64,000 nucleotides of DNA, from contig NZ_VIRF01000063.1 in the NCBI RefSeq assembly GCF_008107685.1, forward strand, positions 124,001 to 188,000, written 5' to 3'. Source of the stretch: Novosphingobium sp. BW1. Its GTDB lineage: Bacteria > Pseudomonadota > Alphaproteobacteria > Sphingomonadales > Sphingomonadaceae. Every line of letters begins with the position of its first letter. The stretch's first letter is position 1. Position numbers and translations under genes: made by a program. Shown here one piece after another: positions 7,916 to 18,657 of the stretch. Below the pieces are notes generated by a model, which did not search any database, was not told the origin of the DNA, and saw only the letters and a list, made by a program, of their open reading frames with translations.

Positions 7916-9079
7916 TCAGAGCGGGGTGGCGGGCGTGGTATCCTCGATCCAGCCCCCGCCGACCACGCGTTCGCCCGCATAGATCACCGCAGCCTGGCCC
8001 GGCGCGACGCCGTATTCGGGATTGGCGAAGCGCAAGGTCGTTTCCGCGCCTTCGCCGAGCGGGCCTTCAAGCGTGACAGGCACGGGTTTGGCCAGCGAAC
8101 GGACCTTGGCGGTGAGCGGCGTGCCCTCAGGGAGGAGACCGATCCGGTTGGTCTCGATGATCCGCGCTGCGGCGACCGCCAGCAGATGGCGCGGGCCGAC
8201 AAGGACCCGGCGCGAGGACGCATCGATCCCCACCACGTAAAGCGGTTCGGGCTGGCCCCCGATCTCGAGCCCGCGGCGCTGGCCCACAGTGTAATGGATC
8301 ACACCCTGGTGCGCGCCCAGGACCGCGCCGGTCTCGACATGGACGATGTCGCCGGGCGCGGCCCCCTCGGGACGCACCGAGCGCACGATCTTGGCGTAGT
8401 CTCCGTCAGGCACGAAGCAGATGTCCTGGCTGTCGGGCTTGTCCGCGACGCGCAGGCCCGCCGCTTCGGCGAGGCGCCGTGTCTCGGTCTTGGGCAGGCC
8501 GCCAAGGGGAAAGCGCAGGAAGTCGAGCTGGGCCTCGGTCGTGCCGTAGAGAAAGTAGCTCTGGTCGCGCGCCGGGTCGGCCGCGCGGTGCAGTTCGGAG
8601 CCCGCCGGGCCTTCCACGCGGCGTACGTAGTGGCCGGTCGCGAGGCAATCGGCGCCCAGGTCCCGCGCCATCTGCAGGAGGTCGGTGAACTTGGGGCCCA
8701 TGTTGCAGCGGATGCAGGGGATGGGCGTGCGTCCGGCGAGGTAGTCGTCGGCGAAACGGTCGACCACCTCTTCGCGAAAGGCGCTCTCGTGGTCGAAGAC
8801 GTAGTGGGCGATGCCAAGGCGATCGGCGACCGCGCGTGCGTCGCGGATGTCGTCGCCTGCGCAGCATGCGCCCTTGCGGCCCGTGGCGGCGCCGTAGTCG
8901 TAGAGTTGCAGGGTAATGCCGATGGTCTCGGCGCCTGTGGCCGCGGCAAGCGCGGCGACGACCGAGGAATCGACGCCGCCCGACATGGCGACAACGATGC
9001 GGCGCGCCGAGAGCGGCGCGGGCAACTGGAACAGGTCGGCCGGATCGAGGCCGTTGAAGAGGTTTGCGTCAGGGGACAT
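7916..9079 (-). CDS. mnmA: tRNA-specific 2-thiouridylase
   Basis: ATP-dependent enzyme that puts sulfur on U34 of tRNA-Lys, -Glu and -Gln. The 387-residue protein has the PP-loop SGGVDSS (33-39), a CCAGDD block, the PCIRCN segment around 121-126 with the first catalytic Cys, GHYVRR, the second catalytic Cys in DSQDICF, and the C-terminal beta-barrel ([10 protein letters not shown]). The N-terminus is about 25 residues longer than in E. coli, as is usual in this order. It is divergent from sciP over a 412-base gap. Confidence 0.95.
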   Translation of the reverse strand: MSPDANLFNGLDPADLFQLPAPLSARRIVVAMSGGVDSSVVAALAAATGAETIGITLQLYDYGAATGRKGACCAGDDIRDARAVADRLGIAHYVFDHESAFREEVVDRFADDYLAGRTPIPCIRCNMGPKFTDLLQMARDLGADCLATGHYVRRVEGPAGSELHRAADPARDQSYFLYGTTEAQLDFLRFPLGGLPKTETRRLAEAAGLRVADKPDSQDICFVPDGDYAKIVRSVRPEGAAPGDIVHVETGAVLGAHQGVIHYTVGQRRGLEIGGQPEPLYVVGIDASSRRVLVGPRHLLAVAAARIIETNRIGLLPEGTPLTAKVRSLAKPVPVTLEGPLGEGAETTLRFANPEYGVAPGQAAVIYAGERVVGGGWIEDTTPATPL

Positions 9080-9164
9080 GGAGAGCGCTCATACAGCGCC
9101 TCGTCGCGAATTCCTACCCGATCGGCGCGAAGGTGCGGCCATTGGGATCGGCCTGGGCCTGTTA

Positions 9165-9180
9165 TTAATCTTCCATTGAC
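9165..9180. promoter_or_regulatory. Possible CtrA binding site in the mnmA-sciP gap
   Basis: TTAA-N7-TTGAC at 9165-9180 differs from the CtrA consensus TTAA-N7-TTAAC by one base. A second cluster, TTAATG (9379) and CTAA-N6-TTAACC (9392-9407), lies 85 bases before sciP and is off by one in spacing. In Caulobacter, sciP is itself CtrA-activated. The rest of the 412-base gap (9080-9491) holds no gene that I can support. Confidence 0.35.
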
Positions 9181-9491
9181 CATGTGCGCTCTATCCTGCC
9201 GCGATAAGCTGGCTCAATTGGTTGCGGTCCTGCCGGGACGCTTGCGAGTGCCGGAGGGCTCCTGACCGGCCATGTGCATCGGGCCGGAGGTGTTGGAGGC
9301 AGGATTTACGATGCAACCGAATAAAATAGAGCACTTTTTCTGCTTAATGAAAGGCCTCGAACGGACCGTGGAAAATCCTTAATGAGAGTCCCTAATGCCC
9401 ATTAACCGTACTGCTTCAAGCAATGGCAAGTCCGAATGGACAAAGAGAGGCTCACCACCGGCTCCAGCAAAACCGGTGGGCGAGGGCTAAG

Positions 9492-9791
9492 ATGATCGAG
9501 AACCAGAAAATCAGACCCGCGCAGGTAATCGGGCCGCTGGGTGAACCGCTCACTCTGGAGTCGCTTCCCCCCGCCAATACCACGCGCTGGGTCGTGCGCC
9601 GCAAGGCCGAGGTCGTGGCCGCCGTCAATGGCGGTCTGCTGACCATCGACGAAGTGTGTGAACGTTACCAGCTGACGCTCGAGGAATTCGCCTCCTGGCA
9701 GCGTGCCGTGGATCGTTCGGGAATGCAGGGGCTGCGCGTCACGCGCATCCAGCACTACCGCGATCTTTACGAGCGCCAGCAAAAGTACTGA
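9492..9791 (+). CDS. sciP: CtrA inhibitor SciP (DUF1153)
   Basis: A 99-residue alphaproteobacterial helix-turn-helix protein that binds CtrA or DNA and blocks CtrA-dependent transcription in early G1. The sequence is close to the family throughout: KIRPAQVIGPLGEPLTLE, TTRWVVRRKAEVVAAV, GGLLTIDEVCERY (HTH), EFASWQRAVDR and GLRVTRIQHYR. ATG 9492 (MIENQK) was chosen because conservation begins there; an in-frame ATG at 9423 adds 23 unrelated residues. A strong terminator follows. Confidence 0.95.
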   Translation: MIENQKIRPAQVIGPLGEPLTLESLPPANTTRWVVRRKAEVVAAVNGGLLTIDEVCERYQLTLEEFASWQRAVDRSGMQGLRVTRIQHYRDLYERQQKY

Positions 9792-9821
9792 TCACCCCCC
9801 GATCAGTTCCGCGGGACCGAC

Positions 9822-9859
9822 AAACGGCGGCGAACCTTTTGGGTTTGCCGCCGTTTTTC
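9822..9859 (+). terminator. Intrinsic terminator after sciP
   Basis: AAACGGCGGCGAACC pairs with GGTTTGCCGCCGTTT with one mismatch or bulge, followed by TTTT. It isolates sciP from the efflux operon. The 224 bases between it and the adaptor start hold no gene. Confidence 0.88.
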
Positions 9860-10083
9860 TATGCCTCTTGGTTCCATGCCGTTGAACGAGGCGACAAGTC
9901 GTTGGTCGATCCGGGGCGTATCTGGAGCGAGACCGCGTTGCCACCTTTAGAGCGCGCACGTATACCTCAGGATCAGGGATTAACGGCCATGATCCGGGCC
10001 GTGTGGGGCGATGCGTGACCTTGCACGGGAAACTGGGGGACCTGATGAGGGTGCCGGGACGATGCGGCCAGTGCGGTGACGGA

Positions 10084-11310
10084 ATGAATTACACGAGCAA
10101 GTTGGACAAGGATCGCGCCGAAGTCGTGAGCAAGGGGGACCTTGGCGCAGAGGCGGGCGCGGACGGGACTTTCGAGGCGCAGACGCCGGCGCAGGGGCCG
10201 GAAAAAGGCTCCTCGCGGCTGATCTGGCTTGGCGTTGCCGGGGCCTTCGTGCTCATCGTGGGAATCTGGTTCTACCTCCACAGCGGCGCGGACACTGGCC
10301 CGGTCGAGCCGGCGCAGGTGCCCGTCGTGACCGTCGTCAAGCCAGGCCGCTCGACCGTTGTGGGCACGATCACCGCCACCGGATCGCTCGCCGCGCGCCG
10401 CGCCATGCCGATCGGCTCGGTGGGTGAGGGCGGCGAGGTCCGCCGTGTCCTCGTCGAACCGGGCGACTGGGTGAAGGCCGGCCAGGTGCTTGCTGTTGTC
10501 GACAGTTCGGTGCAGGTCCAGCAACAGGCCAGCCAGGCCGCGCAGATCAAGGCCGCCCAGGCCGACGCGCGCCTCGCCCAGTCGAACCTCGACCGCGCAC
10601 TCCAGCTGGTCGATCGCGGTTTCATCTCCAAGGCCGACGTCGATCGCCTCACCGCCACGCGCGATGCCGCGCTGGCCCAGGTCGAACTGGCCCGCGCTTC
10701 GCTGCGCCAGCTTCAGGCCCAGGCCGCGCGCCTCAACATCGTCGCGCCCGCCGCCGGGCTCGTGCTCGAACGCAATGTCGAGCCGGGGCAGGTCGTAGGC
10801 GGCGGCTCGAGCGTGCTGTTCCGCCTTGCCAAGGGCGGCGAGATGGAACTGCTCGCCAATCTCAGCGAGGACGACCTGGCGCGCGTGCGCGTCGGCGCGC
10901 AGGCCGAGGTCACTCCGGTTGGCTCGGAGCGCTCCTTTACCGGGCAGGTCTGGCAGGTCTCACCCGTGATCGATCCCACTTCGCGCCAGGGCACGGCGCG
11001 CATCGCGCTGGCCTATGACCGTGCGCTGCGTCCGGGCGGCTTTGCCAGCGCCACGCTGACCAGCGGCACCGTGGTGGCGCCGATGCTTCCGGAATCGGCG
11101 ATTCAAAGCGATGCCGAGGGCTCCTTCGTCTATGTCGTGGGCAAGGATAACAAGGTGGCGCGGCGCGGGGTCGAAACAGGGCTTGTCACCGCCGATGGCA
11201 TCGTCATCTCGAAGGGCCTTGCCGGCACCGAAACGGTCGTCCTGCGCGCCGGTGGCTTCCTCAATCCCGAGGACACCGTCGAGCCGCGCATGGCCAAGGC
11301 CGCGGACTGA
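10084..11310 (+). CDS. RND efflux periplasmic adaptor (membrane fusion protein)
   Basis: The 408-residue adaptor links an inner-membrane RND pump to an outer-membrane channel. It has a cytoplasmic tail, one membrane anchor at about 40-60 (LIWLGVAGAFVLIVGIWFYL), a lipoyl/barrel-sandwich domain (VRRVLVEPGDWVKAGQVLAVVD), an alpha-helical hairpin (about 145-215), the second lipoyl half (LNIVAPAAGLVLERNVEPGQVV), and a beta-barrel plus membrane-proximal domain. It is anchored by a helix rather than by a lipid. ATG 10084 (MNYTSK) is preferred; an in-frame ATG at 10003 is possible. The permease gene starts 20 bases after its stop. No TolC-type gene is adjacent. Confidence 0.92.
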   Translation: MNYTSKLDKDRAEVVSKGDLGAEAGADGTFEAQTPAQGPEKGSSRLIWLGVAGAFVLIVGIWFYLHSGADTGPVEPAQVPVVTVVKPGRSTVVGTITATGSLAARRAMPIGSVGEGGEVRRVLVEPGDWVKAGQVLAVVDSSVQVQQQASQAAQIKAAQADARLAQSNLDRALQLVDRGFISKADVDRLTATRDAALAQVELARASLRQLQAQAARLNIVAPAAGLVLERNVEPGQVVGGGSSVLFRLAKGGEMELLANLSEDDLARVRVGAQAEVTPVGSERSFTGQVWQVSPVIDPTSRQGTARIALAYDRALRPGGFASATLTSGTVVAPMLPESAIQSDAEGSFVYVVGKDNKVARRGVETGLVTADGIVISKGLAGTETVVLRAGGFLNPEDTVEPRMAKAAD

Positions 11311-11330
11311 CGCGTCGGGCAGGGACAGAC

Positions 11331-14300
11331 ATGAACTTTCGCAACATCTCGGCCTGGTCGATCCGCAACCCGATCATTCCGATCGTTTTCTTCATCGGTC
11401 TGATGATCGCGGGCATGGTCTCGTTCGGGCGCATGAACGTGAACAACATGCCCGACGTGGATTTCCCGGGGGTGGTCGTGCGCATCAGCCAGCCCGGGGC
11501 CGCCCCGACCGAGATCGAGACCCAGATCACCCAGATCGTCGAGGGCGCCGCGCGCTCGATCAGCGGGGTCGAGGAGATTGAATCCAACGCCTCGGAAGGC
11601 AGCTCGGTCACCTTTGTGCGCTTTGCCATCGGCACCGATGCGGACGTTGCGACCAATCAGGTGAAGAACGCGGTCGACCAGGTGCGCGGCGACCTGCCCG
11701 ATGGCATTCTCGAACCGCAGATATCCAAGGTCGAGGCGGGCGGCGGCGGGACCCTTGCGGTCTTCGCGGTCAGCGCCGATGACATGACCATCGAGCAGCT
11801 GAGCTGGTTCATCGACGATACTGTTTCCAAGAATCTGCTTTCAGTGCAGGGGCTTGCCTCGGTCAGCCGCAACGGCGGCGTGGACCGCGAGATCCGCGTC
11901 GTCGTCGATCCCGACAAGATGATCGCCTTTGGCGTGACTGCGCGCGACATCAACACCGTGTTGCGCCAAGTGAATACCGATGCGGCGGGCGGCGAGGCGG
12001 AAATTGCCGGTTCGCGCCAGTCGGTGCGCGTGCTGGGGAATGCCGAGAGTGCCTACGACCTTTCGCAGACGCGCATCAACCTGGGCAATGGCCGCCAGGT
12101 CAAGCTCTCCGATGTCGCCAAGGTCTACGACGGCTATTCCGAGCGCTACCGCATGGCCAAGCTGCGCGGGCGCGAGGTCGTCACCTTCAGCTTCGACCGC
12201 GCCATCGGCGCCTCAGACGTTGCGGTCTACGACGGTGCGATGGAAAAGCTCGACGCGATCCGCAAGGCCAACCCGTCGGTCCACTTCACCCGCCTGTTCT
12301 CGCAGGTGGACTACACCCGCGAACAGTACACCAGTTCGATGGAAATGCTGGTGGAAGGCGCGGTGCTGGCCATCGTCATCGTCTACCTGTTCCTGCGCGA
12401 CTGGCGCGCGACTTTCATCGCCGCCATCGCCATTCCGCTTTCCGCGATCCCGACCTTCTGGTTCATGGATCTCATGGGCTTCACGCTCAACTTCCTCTCG
12501 CTGCTCGCGCTGAGCCTGGTGGCCGGTGTCCTTGTCGATGATGCTATCGTCGAGATCGAGAACATCGTGCGACACATGCGCATGGGCAAGAGCGCCTACC
12601 AGGCTTCGATCGACGCGGCCGACGAGATCGGCCTTGCGGTTGTTGCCACCACGTTCTCGATCGTGGCGGTGTTCTTCCCCGTCGGCATGATGCCGGGTAT
12701 TTCGGGCCAGTTCTTCAAGGCCTTCGGTCTTACCATCGTCGTGGCCGTGCTGATCAGCCTTGCGGTTGCGCGCATGATCACGCCGATGGTCGCGGCCTAT
12801 TTCCTGAAATCGCATGGCCATGCCGAGCATGGCGGCGGGCGGATCATGGACATTTACGTGAAGATCCTCGCCTGGACGCTCGACAGCCGCGAGGCGCTGC
12901 GTCGCAAGGCCGCTCTGGTGCGCCCGAAGCATGGCCGCTGGTATGCGCTCCCGGCCGTCGCGCTGCTCTTCGTGCTCCTCCTTGCGGGCATCGCGGGGGC
13001 TGTTTTCGCGTTTCAGGCGCTGGCTGCAGGCGTGGCTACGCTGGGGCTTGGCAACAGCGCGCAGGTTGTCCTGCCCTCGCTGATCGCCCCGCTGGCCGTA
13101 CCGCTCGTGATCTTCGGGCTTGGCAAGGTATTCCGACTGGTCTGGGGGCTCATGGGCACCTTTGGCCAGTGGTACCGCTACTGGCACGACCGCGTGGCCG
13201 CGCGCACGCGCGATCACCGCTTCTACGCCTTCCTCGCCGGTGTCTACGCGCTGGTCGTCACCTTCGCGTTGCTGCTGGGCCTGCCCCAGGAGTTCATGCC
13301 GGCTAACAACTCCGATACGAGCCGGGTCAATATCGAGATGGTGCCCGGCACCACGCTTGAGCAGACCGAGGCGGTGGCCGACGAGGTGACGCACATCATC
13401 GAGGCACAGTCCGAGGTGGAGCTGGTCATGGCCGCTTCTCGCGAGGGTGAAGCGACGCTCTACATCACGCTCAAGCCTGCCGATAAGCGCGATGCGACCA
13501 GCATCGAGTTCGAGCGCCGCCTGGCGCCCGAGCTGCAGCGCATTGCCGATGCGCGCGTCAGCTTTGCCACTCAGTCGGGCGGCTTCGGGTCGGGCCGCGA
13601 TATCTCTGTCATGCTTTCGGGCAGCGATTCCGAACAGCTCAACGAGACCGCACAGATCCTGGTCGACCAGATGCGCGAGATCCCGGGCGTGGTTGCGCCG
13701 CGTATCGCGGCCGACCTCCAGCGCCCTGAACTCGTCATCGTGCCCCGGCTTGATCTTGCTGCGCAGCTTGGCGTGACCACCACGGCGCTTAGCCAGACGA
13801 TCCGTATCGCGACCCTGGGTGAGATCGACCAGAACGCGGCCAAGTTCTCGCTCTCGGACCGGCAGGTGCCGATCCGCGTGGTGCTCGACCGGGATTCGCG
13901 CCGCGATTTCTCGACCATCGAGAACCTGCCGGTGACGACGAACTCAGGGGGCAGTGTTCCCTTGAAGCGCGTGGCCGAAATTCGCTTTGGCGCAGGCCCT
14001 ACGCAGATCGCCCGCTACAATCAGGCACGCCGTGTCTTCGTCGGCGCCGACCTTGGGCCCGGGCAGATCAAGGGCACGGTGATGGAGGCGATCCAGCAGC
14101 TGCCGATCATGCAGAATCTGCCGATGGGTGTCTCCAATGCGCCGGTGGGCGAGGACCAGTGGCAGGCCGAGATGATCAGCAACTTCATCATCGCGGTGAT
14201 TAGCGGTATCTTCCTCGTCTTCGCCGTGCTGGTGCTGCTCTACAAGCGCTTCGTGTCCCCGCTGGTGAACATGGCCTCGCTGCTCCTGGCGCCGCTCGGC

Positions 14301-14771
14301 GGCCTGCTGGCCATCGCGATCCGGGGCGAGCCGATCTCGATGCCGGTATTCATCGGCATTCTCATGCTGCTGGGCATCGTCGCCAAGAACTCGATCCTCC
14401 TGATCGACTTCGCGATCGAGGAAATGCATCGCGGCGTCGAGAAGGTGACCGCGATCATCGATGCAGGGCACAAGCGCGCGCAGCCCATCGTAATGACCAC
14501 CGTTGCGATGACGGCGGGTATGGTTCCGACCGCGCTGTCGATCTCGGGCGACGGGGCTTTCCGCGCGCCAATGGGCCTTGTGGTGATCGGCGGGCTCCTC
14601 CTCTCCACCTTGCTCACTCTGGTAATTGTGCCCGCAGCCTTTAGCCTTGCCGATGGTTTCGAGAAGCGGATCGGGCCCAAGCTGCGCACGACGCTGCTGA
14701 CGTTCGAGCCGCACCATGCCGAGGAGGCGCACGCCCGTTCGCAAGGGGGGACCGCGCTTCCCGCCGAATAA
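11331..14771 (+). CDS. RND efflux transporter permease with extra membrane segment
   Basis: Proton-driven inner-membrane exporter of the AcrB/MexB superfamily, 1146 residues against about 1040 usual. Visible are the N-terminal helix ([14 protein letters not shown]), periplasmic porter domains, and the helix-4 proton relay [12 protein letters not shown] with the paired Asp. The second half repeat (about 640-1120) carries [14 protein letters not shown] and [16 protein letters not shown]. Between helices 6 and 7 (about 520-630) there is an insertion of roughly 100 residues with two hydrophobic stretches, around 540-575 and 580-612. The substrate is unknown. It is in an operon with the adaptor. 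Confidence 0.93.
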   Translation: MNFRNISAWSIRNPIIPIVFFIGLMIAGMVSFGRMNVNNMPDVDFPGVVVRISQPGAAPTEIETQITQIVEGAARSISGVEEIESNASEGSSVTFVRFAIGTDADVATNQVKNAVDQVRGDLPDGILEPQISKVEAGGGGTLAVFAVSADDMTIEQLSWFIDDTVSKNLLSVQGLASVSRNGGVDREIRVVVDPDKMIAFGVTARDINTVLRQVNTDAAGGEAEIAGSRQSVRVLGNAESAYDLSQTRINLGNGRQVKLSDVAKVYDGYSERYRMAKLRGREVVTFSFDRAIGASDVAVYDGAMEKLDAIRKANPSVHFTRLFSQVDYTREQYTSSMEMLVEGAVLAIVIVYLFLRDWRATFIAAIAIPLSAIPTFWFMDLMGFTLNFLSLLALSLVAGVLVDDAIVEIENIVRHMRMGKSAYQASIDAADEIGLAVVATTFSIVAVFFPVGMMPGISGQFFKAFGLTIVVAVLISLAVARMITPMVAAYFLKSHGHAEHGGGRIMDIYVKILAWTLDSREALRRKAALVRPKHGRWYALPAVALLFVLLLAGIAGAVFAFQALAAGVATLGLGNSAQVVLPSLIAPLAVPLVIFGLGKVFRLVWGLMGTFGQWYRYWHDRVAARTRDHRFYAFLAGVYALVVTFALLLGLPQEFMPANNSDTSRVNIEMVPGTTLEQTEAVADEVTHIIEAQSEVELVMAASREGEATLYITLKPADKRDATSIEFERRLAPELQRIADARVSFATQSGGFGSGRDISVMLSGSDSEQLNETAQILVDQMREIPGVVAPRIAADLQRPELVIVPRLDLAAQLGVTTTALSQTIRIATLGEIDQNAAKFSLSDRQVPIRVVLDRDSRRDFSTIENLPVTTNSGGSVPLKRVAEIRFGAGPTQIARYNQARRVFVGADLGPGQIKGTVMEAIQQLPIMQNLPMGVSNAPVGEDQWQAEMISNFIIAVISGIFLVFAVLVLLYKRFVSPLVNMASLLLAPLGGLLAIAIRGEPISMPVFIGILMLLGIVAKNSILLIDFAIEEMHRGVEKVTAIIDAGHKRAQPIVMTTVAMTAGMVPTALSISGDGAFRAPMGLVVIGGLLLSTLLTLVIVPAAFSLADGFEKRIGPKLRTTLLTFEPHHAEEAHARSQGGTALPAE

Positions 14772-14788
14772 GGGAAAGGCGCGTAGTT

Positions 14789-16099
14789 TTGGCGCAGGAC
14801 AGCACATTCACGGAGATCGGCAAGGGGATTGGCGCCGGGATTGGCAAGGCCGACAGGGCGCGCCGCATGCGCCTCTTCGCGACCGGTCTGCTCCTGACCA
14901 TGGCTGCGCTGTTCCTGATGCTTCACCGCCTGCACGGACTCTTTCCGGCCTGGGACGCGCCGCTGGGTTACGCCATCGCCTTTACCGAGGCGGCGATGGT
15001 GGGCGGGCTCGCCGACTGGTTCGCGGTCACCGCGCTCTTTCGCCGCCCGCTCGGCCTGCCGATCCCGCACACCGCGATCATTCCGGAGAACAAGGACCGG
15101 ATCGCGGATTCGATGGCGCGCTTCTTACGCGAGAACTTCCTGACCCCGCAGGTCGTCGCGCGGCGCCTGCAGGGCTTCAACTTTGCCGCCAGTCTGGGTG
15201 GTTTTCTCGGCGACCCAGTGCGGGGCGAAAATCCCAGGATTCGTGCAGGCGCGGCCAATCTCCTTGCCGATGTGCTGGAATCGCTCGACCCGGAACAGAT
15301 GGGGGGCATGGTCAAGACCGGCCTCAAGTCGCAGCTTGCACGAATCGATGCCGCGCCGCTCCTTGCACAGATGCTCGAGAACGCGATTGCCGACCAGCGC
15401 CACCTGCCCGTCCTTGAGGCGATGCTGCGCAAGGTAGGTGAGGTGATCGAGGCCAACGAGCCGATGATTCGCGAGATGATCCACGCGCGCGCCAATACGA
15501 TCATGCGCTGGACCGGCCTCGACGAGCGTCTTGCCAATGGTGTCCTTGACGGCACCTACCGCCTTCTTGCCGAGATCATCGTTCAACCCGACCATCCCTT
15601 GCGTGGCAAGGTCGACGAGGCGTTGACGGCCCTCGTTCGCGACTTGCGCAGCGATCCCGAAATGCAGGCGCGCGTCGCCCGTATCAAGGCTGAGCTGCTG
15701 GCCAATCCGGCGCTGGGGGCCTGGCTCGAGGCGATGTGGGAGCGGGGCCGGACCGCGCTGCTCGAAGCCATGCGCAATCCCGAGGCCGCCCTCTCCGGCT
15801 CGCTTGGCGCGACGTTCGGGCAGGGCCTTGGCCAGCTTGGCGCGGCGCTCGGCGGGGACGCGCGCCTCCAGGTCATGGTCAACCGTTTTGCCCGCCGCAC
15901 GCTGGTGGGCGTGAGCGCGCGCTACGGTAGCGAGATCGTGCGCCTCGTCTCCGAGACCGTGAAGCGCTGGGACGCGCAGACGGTCTCGGCCCGAATTGAG
16001 GGGGCGGTTGGCCGCGACCTCCAGTTCATCCGCATCAATGGGACGCTGGTGGGGGGCCTCTTCGGTCTTGCCATCCATACCGTGGAGCGCTTCCTGTGA
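14789..16099 (+). CDS. DUF445 family inner-membrane protein
   Basis: A 436-residue DUF445 (YjiN-like) protein of unknown function. It has a membrane helix at about 30-50 (LFATGLLLTMAALFLML), the family block EAAMVGGLADWFAVTALFRRPLG with IPHTAIIPENKDRIADSMARFLRENFLTP-type sequence after it, a long helical middle, and a hydrophobic C-terminus (GTLVGGLFGLAIHTVERFL). The start is the TTG at 14789; no ATG or GTG gives the conserved N-terminus. The gene lies 17 bases after the RND permease stop, and its own stop overlaps the GNAT start by four bases. Confidence 0.88.
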   Translation: MAQDSTFTEIGKGIGAGIGKADRARRMRLFATGLLLTMAALFLMLHRLHGLFPAWDAPLGYAIAFTEAAMVGGLADWFAVTALFRRPLGLPIPHTAIIPENKDRIADSMARFLRENFLTPQVVARRLQGFNFAASLGGFLGDPVRGENPRIRAGAANLLADVLESLDPEQMGGMVKTGLKSQLARIDAAPLLAQMLENAIADQRHLPVLEAMLRKVGEVIEANEPMIREMIHARANTIMRWTGLDERLANGVLDGTYRLLAEIIVQPDHPLRGKVDEALTALVRDLRSDPEMQARVARIKAELLANPALGAWLEAMWERGRTALLEAMRNPEAALSGSLGATFGQGLGQLGAALGGDARLQVMVNRFARRTLVGVSARYGSEIVRLVSETVKRWDAQTVSARIEGAVGRDLQFIRINGTLVGGLFGLAIHTVERFL

Positions 16100-16674
16100 G
16101 ACGCGAGCCCTGGCCCGAGGGGCTGACGGCGCCCCTGCTCACCACCGCGCGCTTTGAACTGTGGCAGCCGCGGGTAGGGGATCTGGCAGCGCACATGGCG
16201 CTGCTCGCCGATCCGGAGGTGACGCGCTACCTGGCGTCCACGCCGCCCGACCCTGAAAAGCACATGGAGCGCCTGATCCGCCACGCCGAAGGCTGGCTCC
16301 AGCACGGCTATGGGCTGTTTGCGGTGCGTCCGCATGGATCGGACGCGATGATCGCGAGCTGCGGCCTGTTCCACTCGGTCCGGGGGTTCGGCAAGGGGTT
16401 CAACAATGTCACCGAGGCGGGCTGGATCGTGGCGCGTGACTGGTGGGGCAAGGGCGTTGCGCGCGAGGTCATGGATGCGAGCATCGCTTGGTTCGAGGCC
16501 CGCCATGGCCCCCGCCGTATGGCCTGCATGATCGAGGATGGAAACCGTGCGTCCGAGCGCCTTGCCACAGCGCTCGGCTTCGTCGTCTACGACCGCAAGG
16601 CGCCCGATGCCGACGATCCGGTGGCGCTCAACCTCTACGAGCGGCAGCCTTCGGTTCTCTCCAGGACCCGCTAG
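16096..16674 (+). CDS. GNAT family N-acetyltransferase (RimJ/RimL type)
   Basis: A 192-residue acetyl-CoA-dependent acetyltransferase. The fold is shown by LLTTARFELWQPRVGDL, the EAGWIVARDWWGKGVAREV segment (motif A, the Q/RxxGxG/A acetyl-CoA loop reads WWGKGVA), and the C-terminal NRASERLATALGFVVYDRK (motif B). This arrangement resembles the RimJ/RimL branch, so the acceptor could be a protein N-terminus or a small amine; sequence does not decide. The GTG start at 16096 overlaps the DUF445 stop in GTGA, suggesting coupled translation. The 3' end overlaps the convergent gene by four bases. Confidence 0.88.
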   Translation: MRREPWPEGLTAPLLTTARFELWQPRVGDLAAHMALLADPEVTRYLASTPPDPEKHMERLIRHAEGWLQHGYGLFAVRPHGSDAMIASCGLFHSVRGFGKGFNNVTEAGWIVARDWWGKGVAREVMDASIAWFEARHGPRRMACMIEDGNRASERLATALGFVVYDRKAPDADDPVALNLYERQPSVLSRTR

Positions 16675-17573
16675 TTCAGCAGAAAGGTGGTGGTGAGGGC
16701 CCAATAGCTTGTCACGGGGGTACCGTCGGCAAGGCGGGCGGGTTCGAACGTGAGCTTGTCCACCCGTTCGCATACCAGTTCATCGAACCGCGGGTCGTTC
16801 TGCGAGAGCGGCACGCGGCATCCCTTCACATTGCCGCGCGGGTCGAGCGTGACGACGACGTTGACGCGGGCCTGTGCCCCTTTGCGGGCAAGATTGCGGG
16901 GGAATTTCAGACCCATCTGTCGGCGTAGCTCGCCATCTCCGACGGGGTGGGCTTCGGAGGCGACCAGGTCTTGCACATCGGGATCTACGCCCCATTTGCG
17001 CAAAAGATCCCGCGTACAGGTGCGCAAGGCCGCCAGGGGCTTCTCGAGAGCGCCGATGTTAAATGTCAGCGTGCGTGGGCCGAGGTCGACATGGACGCGC
17101 TCGATTTCGCCCGCAATAGGGCGCACGAAATGGCGAGCAGGCTCTTCGCCCTTGGCGAGGGCCGAACGGCGCTGGTCGGCATCCATGCGATCGAATTCGT
17201 CGTGATCAAGGGCGATCTGGGTGCTGAACAGCACCGAATCGTACGTATCGTCCACCTTCGCAGCCATCGCCCCGGTCTCGTAGAAGGGAAACGGCGCGAA
17301 GGAGACACGGATGTCCCGTTGGGGCAGGTTGAGCTTGGCTGGACCGCCGGTGAGCTGGATCTGATAGGTGTAGTCCGGCGTGAAGTTCATGAAGCGCAGC
17401 AGCACGCCCTCGTCGCCTTCGCCGTACATCCGCTGCAGGACGCAGGCGTTGTCGGCCCAGTCGACGTTCCAGGGGGAGGAAGCGTCCAGAACGAAGGTGT
17501 CCAGCTTGGCCTGAGCGGCCGACGCGGTCAGCATCCCATATACCGCCGCGATGGCCCAACCCGTTCTGCGCAT
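16671..17573 (-). CDS. Exported protein with TonB-like C-terminal domain
   Basis: A 300-residue protein with a signal peptide (about 1-22, cut after AQA). The region 23-200 is unlike any family I recognise. The last 80 residues resemble a TonB C-terminal fold: [35 protein letters not shown], ending [22 protein letters not shown]. It has no N-terminal membrane anchor or Pro-rich spacer, so it is not a canonical TonB energy transducer. Such exported TonB_C proteins are common in sphingomonads and their role is unclear. It is convergent with the GNAT gene. Confidence 0.78.
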   Translation of the reverse strand: MRRTGWAIAAVYGMLTASAAQAKLDTFVLDASSPWNVDWADNACVLQRMYGEGDEGVLLRFMNFTPDYTYQIQLTGGPAKLNLPQRDIRVSFAPFPFYETGAMAAKVDDTYDSVLFSTQIALDHDEFDRMDADQRRSALAKGEEPARHFVRPIAGEIERVHVDLGPRTLTFNIGALEKPLAALRTCTRDLLRKWGVDPDVQDLVASEAHPVGDGELRRQMGLKFPRNLARKGAQARVNVVVTLDPRGNVKGCRVPLSQNDPRFDELVCERVDKLTFEPARLADGTPVTSYWALTTTFLLN

Positions 17574-17663
17574 TTCGATATCTCCCTAGCCAGTTGACCA
17601 AGGTTGGCATGAGGCCGGGCAGTGGGCAAGGCTGGTGCAGGACCGCAATGTCGTGTGCCTCGA

Positions 17664-17705
17664 CGAAAAAGCCCCCGCCGGACCGAAGCCTGGCGGGGGC
17701 TTTTC
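17664..17705. terminator. Intrinsic terminator after etfA
   Basis: GAAAAAGCCCCCGCC pairs with GGCGGGGGCTTTTC. On the minus strand the stem ends in a T-run, so it terminates the leftward etfB-etfA operon, whose last stop is at 17725. Confidence 0.88.
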
Positions 17706-17724
17706 AAACCTTCGGGCCGAAGCC

Positions 17725-18657
17725 TCAGAGCTTGCCGGTAAGTTCCGGCACGGCGTCGTAGAGGTCGGCGACAAGACCGATGTCCGCGACCTGGAAGATC
17801 GGGGCGTCTTCGTCCTTGTTGATGGCGATGATGGTCTTGGAGTCCTTCATGCCAGCAAGGTGCTGGATCGCGCCCGAGATGCCGACCGCGATGTAGACTT
17901 CGGGAGCCACGATCTTGCCGGTCTGGCCGACCTGGTAGTCGTTGGGGACATAGCCCGCATCGACCGCGGCGCGGCTGGCGCCGACGGCCGCGCCGAGCTT
18001 GTCGGCGAGCGGCAGGATGGTCGCCTCGAAGGTGTCCGCGTCCTTGAGCGCACGACCGCCCGAGACGATGACCTTGGCGCTGGTGAGTTCGGGACGTTCG
18101 CTGGTCGCGATTTCCTGGCCCACGAAGCTGGAGAGACCCGCATCGCCCTTGCCCGAGACAGCCTCGACGCTGGCCGAACCACCCTCGGCAGCGGCCTTGT
18201 CGAAGGCGGTGCCGCGCACCGTGATGACGAGCTTGGCGTCGGTGCTTTCGACAGTGGCGATCGCGTTGCCAGCATAGATCGGACGGGTGAAGGTCTTCTC
18301 GCCCTCGACCGAGAGGATGTCTGAGACCTGCATGACGTCGAGCAGGGCGGCGACGCGCGGCGCGATGTTCTTGCCGGTGGTCGTGGCGGGCGCGAGGAAG
18401 GCGTCGTGATCGCCCATCAGCTCTGCAATAAGCGGGGCGACGTTCTCGGCGAGGCCATGCTCGTAGGCCGCGTTCTCGGCAAGGTGCACCTTGGCGACGC
18501 CCGCGATCTTGGCGGCCTCGTCGGCGACGGCGGCGCATCCTGCGCCCGCGACGATGAGGTGAACCTCACCCAGCTTGGCGGCGGCAGTGATGGTGGAGAG
18601 CGTCGCGTCCTTGACGGCGGCGTTGTCGTGTTCGACCCAAACAAGCGTCTTCATCAC
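17725..18657 (-). CDS. etfA: Electron transfer flavoprotein, alpha subunit
   Basis: FAD-binding half of the soluble ETF heterodimer, which carries electrons from acyl-CoA and related dehydrogenases to ETF:quinone oxidoreductase. The 310-residue protein has the N-terminal [10 protein letters not shown] strand, and then the C-terminal FAD domain: VVSGGRAL-type (here [10 protein letters not shown]), [63 protein letters not shown]. The start overlaps the etfB stop by four bases, giving a coupled etfB-etfA operon. Confidence 0.96.
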   Translation of the reverse strand: MMKTLVWVEHDNAAVKDATLSTITAAAKLGEVHLIVAGAGCAAVADEAAKIAGVAKVHLAENAAYEHGLAENVAPLIAELMGDHDAFLAPATTTGKNIAPRVAALLDVMQVSDILSVEGEKTFTRPIYAGNAIATVESTDAKLVITVRGTAFDKAAAEGGSASVEAVSGKGDAGLSSFVGQEIATSERPELTSAKVIVSGGRALKDADTFEATILPLADKLGAAVGASRAAVDAGYVPNDYQVGQTGKIVAPEVYIAVGISGAIQHLAGMKDSKTIIAINKDEDAPIFQVADIGLVADLYDAVPELTGKL

